DNA of 8,428 nt, from assembly GCA_938039305.1 (NCBI GenBank), contig CALHUZ010000628.1, positions 1 through 8,428 of the forward strand, in the 5' to 3' direction. The translations under genes were made by a program, and so were the position numbers. The notes below the pieces were generated by a model. The model searched no databases. It was not told the origin of the DNA and was given only the letters and a program-made list of their open reading frames with translations. This document shows positions 1 through 6,636 of the stretch, in pieces (positions within the stretch are counted from its first letter, which is position 1; the number at the start of each line of letters is the position of its first letter). The DNA comes from an uncultured Saprospiraceae bacterium. GTDB lineage: Bacteria > Bacteroidota > Bacteroidia > Chitinophagales > Saprospiraceae.

Positions 1-797
1 GTAGCCAATCCCAAATACCTAAGAAGTACCATTCCCAGAAAAGAATCTTCTTTCTTTTTGATGGATAAGACATATGCTATAAATGCATATCCTAGTGGAA
101 TCATAAGATATCCATACCATATAATACCTCCGCTAAATAGCCACCAAAGAAAAACAAACGTCGAAGCCGAGGTGGCAATAAACTTCTGCTTTGCAGAGGC
201 TTGCTTATTAGTTAAAAGAATATATAAACCCAATAAAAATATTATGAAGAACAGTGGATAAGTGATGTGATCTTGTTGCCCAGTAAAATTGCCAATAAGA
301 GAAACGAGTGGTCGACTGATGAATCCACTGACACTATAGATAGGCGCTATCAAACTTTCAGCAAAGCCTACATTTAGAGGATCAGATGAGACCTCTCCTA
401 CAATTGGATTATACCTTTCTCCTAAATTATTTTGGACATATGAAAACTGAAAACAAATCATCAGATAGATCGAAAAAAATATAATCAATCCATAAAACCA
501 TCTTTTCTTCTTATAAAAAAGGCCAATCAGCATGAGAGGTATCAAAGCCATTAAGACATACCCTAAGTCAACGTACTTCCCTTTTTGATTAACCGATGCG
601 GACACATCGTAGGGTAATGTGGTATATCTAAAGAACAAGTCTTCATAACCAAAATATCGTTGAATCTCTTCCCTTGCAGCATTGTCCGCTGGCAGCTCTG
701 TCGCTGTGGTTTCTTCCTGTGCAAGTCCAAAGTAAGGGCAACCCGTTACTATCAGTAGTAACAAAAGCTGAATGACACGTGATTTGATGATGTACAT
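1..797 (-). CDS. multi-pass membrane protein of unknown function (partial, C-terminus beyond left edge)
   Basis: I do not recognise this family. The frame stays open from an ATG at 797 to the window edge, giving 265 residues. Residues 1-26 look like a signal sequence: Lys5 and Arg7, then a run of leucines. They offer two possible processing sites, a lipobox-like VTGC ending at Cys20 and a signal-peptidase-I-like site near GLA (24-26). A polar stretch of about 50 residues (28-76) follows. After it come hydrophobic helices at about 77-96, 100-120, 179-196, 205-226 and 227-246, with lysine-rich turns at 96-99 and 247-249. The gene is divergent from the aminopeptidase gene, with 50 bp between the ATG codons. 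A large membrane enzyme such as a lipid-linked glycosyltransferase is possible, but no catalytic motif is visible in this part. The plus-strand frame at 58-261 is antisense to it and is not a gene. Confidence 0.8.
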   Translation of the reverse strand, partial: MYIIKSRVIQLLLLLIVTGCPYFGLAQEETTATELPADNAAREEIQRYFGYEDLFFRYTTLPYDVSASVNQKGKYVDLGYVLMALIPLMLIGLFYKKKRWFYGLIIFFSIYLMICFQFSYVQNNLGERYNPIVGEVSSDPLNVGFAESLIAPIYSVSGFISRPLVSLIGNFTGQQDHITYPLFFIIFLLGLYILLTNKQASAKQKFIATSASTFVFLWWLFSGGIIWYGYLMIPLGYAFIAYVLSIKKKEDSFLGMVLLRYLGLA

Positions 798-847
798 TGT
801 TACCGCTAATTTACTACATTGAAGCGATTAACAGAACATACTATACG

Positions 848-2239
848 ATGAGTGTTTTTGATAGAGAAGTTTACAAAGGAAGAAGAGAGAAGTTAAAGGC
901 ATCAATGGGGAGTGGTCAGATACTTCTCTTAGGAAACGTAGAGTCTAGTGTGAACTTTAAGGACAATTGGTATCCATTTAGACAAGATAGCACCTTGCTA
1001 TATTATACGGGCATTGACATCCCAGGTATTCACTTGATTATAGACGTCGATCTAGGTACAGAAACGATCTATGGAGATGAACTTACGATCGATGATGTTG
1101 TCTGGACAGGCCCTTTACCGAGTCTAAGTGAGATAGCTAATAAAGCAGGTATCGAAACTGTAAAAGCTACCGCTCATCTCTCAAAAGATGTTAAACCAAG
1201 TCAGTGCTCATATCTTCCACCATATCGTCCAGAACAGACATTGTTATTAGCGGATCTGCTTGGCAAGAATATTCAAGATGTAACACTTAATGCAGATAAA
1301 AAACTGATAAAAGCTATAATTGCTCAGCGCAATATCAAGGAAGCAAGAGAGATTGCCGAGATGGATGAAGCTGTGAAGTTTACATACGACATGCATCTTG
1401 CAGTGATGAAACATGCGAGGGCTGGACAATACGAGTCTGACTTAGTCGGTATCGCATCATCCATAGCCTATAAGCATCAAGTTGGTTTCGCATACCCTGC
1501 GATTCTAACCAAGAGAGGAGAAGTACTACACAATCATGATCACCATGGTCTTCTGGAAAACGGAGATATGGTTCTATATGATGGCGGATGCGAATCTCGA
1601 TCACACTATGCCGGCGATATCACTAGGACATTTCCCATAGGTGGCAAGTGGCAACCTCTTCAGAAGGATCTTTACGATGTGGTCTATGATTCATACAAGC
1701 AAAGCGTCGAAGCTATGCGTTTAGGGATAGCATTTAAGGATGTGCACCTGCTGGCATGTAAAGTACTTTGTAAAGGGCTCAAAGATCTTGGTTTCATGAA
1801 AGGTGATGTAGATGACGCTGTCGCAAATGGCGCCCATACCATGTTCTTCCAGTGCGGTCTTGGTCACATGATAGGCTTAGATGTGCACGACATGGAAAAT
1901 CTTGGAGAGCCACTTGTTGGTTACTCAGATAAAATCGTGAAGTCAACAGAGTTTGGATTAAAGTCATTGAGACTGGGCAGAGAGCTTAAAGAAGGCTACG
2001 CTGTCACTATAGAACCGGGTATCTACATCATACCATCACTTATAGAACTTAGAAAAAGCCAAGGTCTCTATAAAGACTTTATCAACTACGATCTTTTAGA
2101 AAAGCACGCTTCATTTGGAGGCATCAGACTGGAAGACGATTTTGTCATTACTGCAGATGGTTATAAGATGATCGGAGATGATATCGATATCCCAAGGACA
2201 TCTGATGAGATATCTGCATATATGCAGCAGTTCTCATAA
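848..2239 (+). CDS. pepP: Xaa-Pro aminopeptidase (aminopeptidase P, peptidase family M24B)
   Basis: This enzyme removes an N-terminal residue that precedes proline; it uses a dinuclear metal centre (usually Mn) and should be cytoplasmic, as no signal peptide is seen. The 463-residue product has an aminopeptidase-P N-terminal domain (about 1-155) and a pita-bread catalytic domain (about 170-450). All five metal ligands can be placed: Asp245 (YDGG), Asp257 (GDITRTF), His340 (GLGHMIGLD), Glu389 (TIEPG) and Glu429 (RLEDDF). His230 and His347 lie where substrate-binding histidines are expected. The spacings His340-Glu389 and Glu389-Glu429 are longer than I remember for E. coli PepP, so there are insertions in both loops. 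I chose ATG 848 because the N-terminal domain begins there. A TTG at 797 would add 17 unconvincing residues and would overlap the start codon of the divergent gene. The gene is monocistronic here and converges with the TerC-family gene after 15 bp. Closely related prolidases share the fold, but the N-terminal domain favours aminopeptidase P. Confidence 0.93.
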   Translation: MSVFDREVYKGRREKLKASMGSGQILLLGNVESSVNFKDNWYPFRQDSTLLYYTGIDIPGIHLIIDVDLGTETIYGDELTIDDVVWTGPLPSLSEIANKAGIETVKATAHLSKDVKPSQCSYLPPYRPEQTLLLADLLGKNIQDVTLNADKKLIKAIIAQRNIKEAREIAEMDEAVKFTYDMHLAVMKHARAGQYESDLVGIASSIAYKHQVGFAYPAILTKRGEVLHNHDHHGLLENGDMVLYDGGCESRSHYAGDITRTFPIGGKWQPLQKDLYDVVYDSYKQSVEAMRLGIAFKDVHLLACKVLCKGLKDLGFMKGDVDDAVANGAHTMFFQCGLGHMIGLDVHDMENLGEPLVGYSDKIVKSTEFGLKSLRLGRELKEGYAVTIEPGIYIIPSLIELRKSQGLYKDFINYDLLEKHASFGGIRLEDDFVITADGYKMIGDDIDIPRTSDEISAYMQQFS

Positions 2240-2254
2240 ATACGAAGGAATGGC

Positions 2255-3202
2255 CTAACTCTTTTCTTCTGCTTTACCACCTAAGTAAAGAGATCCAAAT
2301 ACGCCAGTCAACAAAGCCACAAGTATAAAAACGAGACTCAGAGAGTGTGGGATCTCAACATGATGAGATAATAACATTTTCACACCAACAAAAGTTAATA
2401 TAGCCATTAAGCTGTACTCGAGGTAAACAAAGCGGTCCAGCATATTGGATAGAAAAAAGTACATGGATCTTAGTCCCATGATGGCCAATATATTAGATGT
2501 AAAAACCAAGAAGGGATCAGATGTGATCGCTATAATGGCAGGCACACTATCCAGGGCAAACAACACATCAGTTACTTCTATCACTATCAGTGCTACAAAT
2601 AATGGCGTTGCGGCTCTGACATGTCTTATTTTAACAAAGAACTGCTCCCCTTCTATTCGTTTAGTAATCGGAATTATTTTTCCAATTTGTCGAAAGACAA
2701 ATGACTTCTTAGGATCAAATGGCTCTTCTTCAGTCGTGAACATTTTATAAGCGGTATAAATCAAGAAGACACCAAATACGTATATCATCCATGAGAACTG
2801 TTGAATCAAAACAACCCCAAAAAGAATCATGAGGGCTCGAAACACAATGGCTCCAAGAATACCCCAAAAAAGAACGCGATGCTGGTACTTAGTGGGGATA
2901 TCAAAAGCCGTGAAAATAACGGCGATCACGAAGATATTATCAATGCTCAGCGACAGTTCTATTAGATAACCCGTGATATAGTTGAGCGACGCTTGAGAAG
3001 GCGAAAGATCTGTTGGATTGTCCACTAACTGATTACTATAAATAAAGTATACAGCTATCGAAAACAATAAGGCAATAGACACCCAAAGCGCAGTCCAATA
3101 ACTGGCTTCTTTCACGCTGATGACATGAGCCTCTTTGTTGAAGACACCAAGATCAATAGCTATAAAAACTATGATCATCAAGATGAATGCTCCCCAAATC
3201 AT
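2255..3202 (-). CDS. TerC/Alx-family integral membrane metal-homeostasis protein
   Basis: Members of this family are inner-membrane proteins linked to manganese export and, in some bacteria, tellurite resistance or loading of exported enzymes with metal. The 315-residue length matches the longer Alx-like class. Hydrophobic helices lie at about 3-20, 37-55, 76-98, 110-132, 137-153, 199-222, 231-252, 263-279 and 286-305. The family hallmark is acidic residues inside membrane helices, and these are present: Glu82 and Asp88 in the ELSLSIDN segment, and Glu209, Asp212 and Asp218 in the EVTDVLFALD segment. The N-terminal IDLGVFNKEAHVISVKEA block is also typical. ATG 3202 is the first ATG in the open frame; an in-frame TAA lies about 40 bp upstream. 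The gene stands alone, convergent with the aminopeptidase gene and divergent from the coiled-coil gene. I looked in the leader for a yybP-ykoY manganese riboswitch and did not see its conserved GGGGAGUA-type core. The substrate metal cannot be read from the sequence. Confidence 0.92.
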   Translation of the reverse strand: MIWGAFILMIIVFIAIDLGVFNKEAHVISVKEASYWTALWVSIALLFSIAVYFIYSNQLVDNPTDLSPSQASLNYITGYLIELSLSIDNIFVIAVIFTAFDIPTKYQHRVLFWGILGAIVFRALMILFGVVLIQQFSWMIYVFGVFLIYTAYKMFTTEEEPFDPKKSFVFRQIGKIIPITKRIEGEQFFVKIRHVRAATPLFVALIVIEVTDVLFALDSVPAIIAITSDPFLVFTSNILAIMGLRSMYFFLSNMLDRFVYLEYSLMAILTFVGVKMLLSHHVEIPHSLSLVFILVALLTGVFGSLYLGGKAEEKS

Positions 3203-3496
3203 GGCGTTTGGTGGAATCTTAGAAAGAAAGAAGAATAGTTATAATTCATGGAACACTTTAATAGTGTGTTTGAATCGATCGATGATAAAATGAGCTGCAA
3301 AAATTCAACATTTCTGAACCATATCCTAATCTTTATGTACTCTTCACTACCACGTGACCTTCACATACAAGCATGGATACCAAGCTATAAAATGCTCAAT
3401 TAGTAAGACACTTAGCAATTACCAAAGGATAATACGACTTAACTCTCTTGAGGTCAACGTCTTAGCTATATTTAAGGCAGTAAACGAACCTTGGAC
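3203..3496. other. 294-bp divergent intergenic region
   Basis: This region separates the TerC-family gene (minus) and the coiled-coil gene (plus). No credible ORF, tRNA or riboswitch is seen. Visible elements are a small hairpin with stem ACACT/AGTGT and a 5-nt loop at 3253-3267, about 50 bp upstream of the TerC-family start, a palindromic ATCGATCGAT at 3274-3283, and a CACGTG at 3351-3356. A candidate Bacteroidota-type promoter for the plus-strand gene is TTG at 3448-3450 and TATATTTA at 3467-3474, against the consensus TTG and TAnnTTTG. The 16-bp spacing is slightly short and the last base of the -7 box differs, so the call is weak. Confidence 0.4.
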
Positions 3497-4330
3497 ATGA
3501 TGGATGATTTTTGCTTGTGGGCACCTTGGGTGTTCTCTGCTTTGGCTTTGACATTGGGATGGCTCCTGAGATGGTGGTATGATGACAGAAAATTCGAAGA
3601 ACTAAACGATCGGATCAAAGAGAAAGAATCTGACGTATATCACCTTAATGAAGCGCACAACCTTCTACTAAAAGACAAGAATAAAAAGATCAGCGAATTC
3701 GACGATCAAATGGCGATCAAAGAAAGAGTGATTAAAGAATTAAAAACAGAGTTAGGGCAGACAACAAACACGACAAAGAACCTTCTTTCTCAAGTAGTGG
3801 AAAGCAAGCAAAAGAGCTCACCTAATCCTGTTTCTATCGTATCCGTAATAGCTGAAAAAGCAAAGAAAAAGCAACAGCTTTCTGCTTCAGCACCAACTAA
3901 AAAGTCAAAGAAAAAATCAGAACCGTCTCAAGAAGTTAAAGCAGTTTCAACTTTCTCTTCAACTGAAAAGCCTAAGAAGGTATCCAAAACCAATTCTTCT
4001 GTAGGGAAGGTCATAAAAAAGAAGTCCAAAGCTTCGAGGATTAAAAAGTACAAGCAAATCATAAAAGATTTACGAGCAGAAAATGAAAGACTTCACGATA
4101 AGTCAGATGCGCTTGAGACAAGCAGATCCAAGTCTGCTATAGTCAAAGACATAACACCTAAAACGATTGTAAAAGAGATACCTACTACACTCACGAGAAC
4201 GATAGTGATCAAGGAAAAGGTAGATCGTAAGAAGCTAAAAAAAGCACTTAAAAAAGTCCCATTCAAGAAAACGAAAAAACTACTTAGCGTAGAATTAAAA
4301 AAGGGGAAAGCTAAAATTGTAAAAAGCTAA
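3497..4330 (+). CDS. membrane-anchored coiled-coil protein with lysine-rich tail, function unknown
   Basis: I do not recognise an enzymatic domain. The 277-residue product begins with an acidic MMDD and one hydrophobic, Trp-rich helix (about 7-27), followed by Arg25 and Arg31-Lys32. By the positive-inside rule the rest should be cytoplasmic. Residues 32-100 are strongly charged and have heptad-like spacing of Leu and Ile, as in a coiled coil. Residues 104-180 are low complexity, rich in Ser, Lys, Pro and Ala, with KKSKKKS-type clusters. A second short coiled-coil segment covers about 181-210, and the end (240-277) is very basic. By count, 47 of the last 174 residues are lysine. ATG 3497 is followed directly by a second ATG at 3500; either could start the protein. 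A TTG at 3491 is in frame but unlikely. The gene stands alone, between the divergent TerC-family gene and the convergent hydrolase gene. Binding to nucleic acid or another polyanion near the membrane is possible from the charge but unproven. Confidence 0.8.
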   Translation: MMDDFCLWAPWVFSALALTLGWLLRWWYDDRKFEELNDRIKEKESDVYHLNEAHNLLLKDKNKKISEFDDQMAIKERVIKELKTELGQTTNTTKNLLSQVVESKQKSSPNPVSIVSVIAEKAKKKQQLSASAPTKKSKKKSEPSQEVKAVSTFSSTEKPKKVSKTNSSVGKVIKKKSKASRIKKYKQIIKDLRAENERLHDKSDALETSRSKSAIVKDITPKTIVKEIPTTLTRTIVIKEKVDRKKLKKALKKVPFKKTKKLLSVELKKGKAKIVKS

Positions 4331-4344
4331 GCGATCTTAGAGTA

Positions 4345-4366
4345 GATTAGAATTCTTATCTTTTTT
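4345..4366 (+). terminator. possible weak intrinsic terminator after the coiled-coil gene
   Basis: Fifteen bases after the TAA, the stem arms GATTAG (4345-4350) and CTTATC (4355-4360) flank an AATT loop. They pair except for one T-T mismatch, and six T residues follow directly (4361-4366). The stem is short and AT-rich, so termination would be weak. The T run overlaps the stop codon of the convergent hydrolase gene. Confidence 0.35.
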
Positions 4367-5216
4367 AATTTTTCAAAATTCCTTTTATCGCCTCAGCACA
4401 AGCCATAGGTGCATCGAAAGGAACAAGGTGGCCAGCACCTTTCATTTCTATAAATGTACCACCGTCAACTTTCGACTTAATCTTTTGCCAGCGATCATCA
4501 GTTATTACGTTAGAATGCTCTGCTCTTATGATGGCTATCGGGCATTGTACCTTATTCATCTTTGACCAGAGATATCCTGGTGTAGCATACACTTTAGCTT
4601 CCCAAGCTCTTGGATAAGCAAGCGTAATTTGGCCACTGTCCTTTTCTTTTAATCCATACTGAACAAAGTCCTCAAGTACATCTTCATCAAATGCTTTAAA
4701 AATCCTCTTAGACAAAAAGTAATCTCTTGCTTCTTCACGACTGTCCCAAGTATCTCTTCTACGTGAAGCTATCTTAATCATCGGAAGCAACTTCATCTTC
4801 AACTTGTAAGGTAACCATCGGATACCCAGTGTAAAGCTATTAGGCAACACAACGGGATCTATCAATATCAACCGACTGAACAAGTCTGGTCGACGCACAG
4901 CCGCTAACCAAGAAGCTACACCGCCCATAGAATGCCCTATTCCAATGACTCCTTTTCGTCTCATTTTGTCCATGTGATTGATGATGTCATCTGCTAAAAG
5001 ATCCCAAGATTTTAATTGATCTGGAGATTGATCTGGCCATAGTGGTCTTTGCTCAGGAGCGATGATATCATAATCACCAAGTTCTTTAAACATCCTAAGA
5101 TAACAACCAGGGGTGTAAGCATTAGCATGTAAGAATTGAATCACTTCCGTACTCCTTCCACTTTTGGCACTTACTTCAGCAGTTCCTCCCGGAGCATCCA
5201 CTTTTAATTCATTCAT
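4365..5216 (-). CDS. alpha/beta-fold hydrolase (HAN-type), substrate unknown
   Basis: This is a 283-residue single-domain alpha/beta hydrolase with no signal peptide, so a cytoplasmic esterase, lactonase or similar hydrolase is likely. Visible landmarks are FLHAN (28-32), which takes the place of the HG oxyanion-hole motif and is typical of a subfamily with HANGF-like motifs, the nucleophile elbow GHSMGG with Ser96, strand LILIDPV ending near Asp120, a helical cap at about 125-210, and the catalytic histidine His263 in GAGHLVPFD. The usual acid after strand 7 is unclear: where relatives often have Ser-Asp, this protein has Ser235-Asn236, and Glu233 or Asp120 could serve instead. Its ATG at 5216 follows the cupin stop codon with a single base between, so translation is probably coupled. 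It is the last gene of the nucleoside hydrolase-cupin operon. The substrate cannot be read from the sequence; context hints at a small-molecule pathway with nucleoside hydrolase. Confidence 0.9.
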   Translation of the reverse strand: MNELKVDAPGGTAEVSAKSGRSTEVIQFLHANAYTPGCYLRMFKELGDYDIIAPEQRPLWPDQSPDQLKSWDLLADDIINHMDKMRRKGVIGIGHSMGGVASWLAAVRRPDLFSRLILIDPVVLPNSFTLGIRWLPYKLKMKLLPMIKIASRRRDTWDSREEARDYFLSKRIFKAFDEDVLEDFVQYGLKEKDSGQITLAYPRAWEAKVYATPGYLWSKMNKVQCPIAIIRAEHSNVITDDRWQKIKSKVDGGTFIEMKGAGHLVPFDAPMACAEAIKGILKN

Positions 5217-5217
5217 A

Positions 5218-5577
5218 CTATTTACTCAAGTCTGTATAATTAGAAAATAAAAATCTGGGTTGGCAGATGCATAGAAATTTAAGATCTCGATCTCCGTTAT
5301 TCTCTATACTCTGGGATTTATCGGGCGCGATGATGATGCAATCTCCTTTTTCTAATTGTTTCAGAACTCCATCAACATTTGCAATGCCTCTTCCTTCTAG
5401 TATGTAGTATATCTCTGAAGTATCTTGAAGAGCATGAAGCTGTGTAGTTGCACCTACTTGTACTCTTGCATGTGCCACTGAGACTGACTCTGTTTCTGGT
5501 TGATTGAGTACTTCTATGATGTGACACCCTTCATCCGTAAAATACTCTTTGTTCTTATCAGTATTATAAATTTTCAT
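5218..5577 (-). CDS. small single-domain cupin protein
   Basis: This is a 119-residue cupin_2-type beta-barrel without a signal peptide. Motif 1 is recognisable around HALQDTSEIYYILEGRG, with His48, Glu55 and Gly64; motif 2 covers GDCIIIAPDKSQSIEN (78-93). Compared with the classic metal-binding pattern, the second histidine of HxH is Leu50 and the motif-2 histidine position is Ser90. From memory, a cupin group ending in a FLCICxPxF-like segment, as this one does (about 101-109), commonly lacks that histidine, so this may be a subfamily trait. Metal binding, and therefore catalysis, is uncertain; a sensory or ligand-binding role is also possible. I start at ATG 5577; a TTG three codons upstream (5586) is in frame but less likely. 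It lies 18 bp after the nucleoside hydrolase gene and 1 bp before the alpha/beta hydrolase gene, as the middle gene of the operon. Confidence 0.88.
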   Translation of the reverse strand: MKIYNTDKNKEYFTDEGCHIIEVLNQPETESVSVAHARVQVGATTQLHALQDTSEIYYILEGRGIANVDGVLKQLEKGDCIIIAPDKSQSIENNGDRDLKFLCICQPRFLFSNYTDLSK

Positions 5578-5595
5578 GGTAGGCAAATCAATGTT

Positions 5596-6534
5596 CTATG
5601 ACAAACAAAATCGGATCAAGTCGATATACCGCTGTCTATTCGCCTGATGTATGAAGTCTATACCGCGTCTTTTATTTTTTACTTTTTTAGCTTCGATATA
5701 ACCTCTATAAGGATCTTCATCTTGCCCGCACCTCACGGTCATCTCGTATTGATCTCTTGATTCGATTAGAGAGTGATCCATAGCAACTGCCATAGCGAGT
5801 GGATCAGCAAGATTAACAGTGGTTTCTTCAAGGTGTTCATCCATCCATTCTATTCTCACCTTTTGGATATCAGCTGCAAATCGTGAAAAATCTGTTTCCA
5901 TGGCTCTTATATCTGCCATTTCTGCGATAGAAATATCAGAGCTACAAAGCGTTGTGTCCCAACCTATCATCATCATCTCAGCACCAGAGGCAAATACTTC
6001 ATCAGCTGCTTCTGGATCAGCCCATATGTTATACTCTGACATCGGTGTTACATTTCCCGGAAGGGTGACCAAACCGCCCATGATATATACCTTTTTGGCC
6101 TTCTTTAGCACCCCAGGAGACTTCCTCTCTACGAGTGCCAGATTAGTCAATGGACCAAGACATACGATCTCCAGTTCGCCTTCATGAGCGATCAGAGCTT
6201 CGATTAACATGTCATCGGCTGCTCCTTCATTAGGGTTTCGCCCCTCGAGTTTTAGACCAATATCTCCAAGTCCATCCTTTCCATGGATAAAGTCAGCAGT
6301 ACCTAAGATCCGATGCAAAGGTTGGGCAGCGCCTACGTATACCGGAGCACTATGCTCACACATCTCTCTGACATATAGGACATTCTGAACCACACAGTCC
6401 AGAGGTACATTACCACCAGACGTGCTGATACCGACAATGTTAATATCGGGATATCTCATGGCCATAATCAACGCTATGGCGTCATCCGTCCCTGCATCCG
6501 TATCTATGAAAAAACTTCTATTCTTCTTACTCAT
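5596..6534 (-). CDS. nucleoside hydrolase (IunH/URH family)
   Basis: Enzymes of this family cleave the N-glycosidic bond of ribonucleosides to free base and ribose, using a tightly bound calcium ion. The product has 312 residues, a normal family length, and no signal peptide. The signature DTDAGTDDA is at 11-19, giving calcium ligands among Asp11, Asp13, Asp17 and Asp18; the distal ligand is Asp244 in LADPLAMAV. Other family blocks are SGGN at 39-42, HGKDGLGD at 84-91, LGPLTNLAL at 126-134, MGG at 152-154 and EYNIWADPEAA at 167-177, where Asn169 should contact the ribose. Purine versus pyrimidine preference cannot be read safely. The ATG at 6534 is clear and preceded by AAGGATT. This is the first gene of a three-gene operon with a cupin and an alpha/beta hydrolase, divergent from a 2-oxoglutarate oxygenase gene. 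The set may serve nucleoside salvage or breakdown of a modified nucleoside, which is an inference. Confidence 0.93.
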   Translation of the reverse strand: MSKKNRSFFIDTDAGTDDAIALIMAMRYPDINIVGISTSGGNVPLDCVVQNVLYVREMCEHSAPVYVGAAQPLHRILGTADFIHGKDGLGDIGLKLEGRNPNEGAADDMLIEALIAHEGELEIVCLGPLTNLALVERKSPGVLKKAKKVYIMGGLVTLPGNVTPMSEYNIWADPEAADEVFASGAEMMMIGWDTTLCSSDISIAEMADIRAMETDFSRFAADIQKVRIEWMDEHLEETTVNLADPLAMAVAMDHSLIESRDQYEMTVRCGQDEDPYRGYIEAKKVKNKRRGIDFIHQANRQRYIDLIRFCLS

Positions 6535-6636
6535 AATCCTTAAATCCTAAATCTTGAAATTCCTTTAAGCACAGATTTTATTAGCTTTATCCAAGATATT
6601 TGCAATATCCTCGTTTGATTATTAAATGACGTAGTA
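6535..6636. promoter_or_regulatory. divergent promoter region between operon and oxygenase gene
   Basis: These 102 bp must hold the start signals of both the nucleoside hydrolase operon (minus) and the oxygenase gene (plus). It is AT-rich. For the plus strand, GATATTTG at 6595-6602 matches the Bacteroidota -7 box TAnnTTTG except at the first base, but I see no good TTG at the matching -33 distance. On the minus strand, short repeated GGATT units precede the nucleoside hydrolase ATG. The candidate -7 box overlaps the dyad annotated separately. Confidence 0.45.
6595..6609. promoter_or_regulatory. 15-bp perfect dyad, candidate operator
   Basis: GATATT at 6595-6600 and its exact reverse complement AATATC at 6604-6609 flank TGC. 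The dyad lies 28 bp upstream of the oxygenase ATG and 61 bp upstream of the nucleoside hydrolase ATG, so one bound regulator could affect both directions. No regulator gene is in the window. In AT-rich DNA a 6+6 dyad may arise by chance, so this is only a candidate. Confidence 0.3.

Noticed and set aside
58..261. 67-residue plus-strand open frame
   Set aside because: It is antisense to the continuous membrane-protein frame and has no family character or start signal.
797..847. TTG-initiated extension of the aminopeptidase by 17 residues
   Set aside because: It would overlap the start codon of the divergent membrane-protein gene, adds residues unlike the family N-terminus, and the ATG at 848 begins the conserved domain.
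1247..1604. Two minus-strand open frames inside the aminopeptidase gene
   Set aside because: They lie opposite an intact catalytic domain and have no recognisable features.
2445..2750. 101-residue plus-strand open frame
   Set aside because: It is antisense to the conserved TerC-family gene, whose membrane motifs explain the sequence.
3274..3283. ATCGATCGAT palindrome as an operator
   Set aside because: A single short palindrome without a partner site or conserved spacing to a promoter is too weak to call.
3203..3496. yybP-ykoY riboswitch or a tRNA in the divergent region
   Set aside because: Neither strand shows the riboswitch core, and no T-arm GGTTCRA-type sequence or cloverleaf is visible.
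5819..6187. 122-residue plus-strand open frame
   Set aside because: It is antisense to the nucleoside hydrolase gene; its Ser/Ile-rich composition is what antisense reading of that gene gives.
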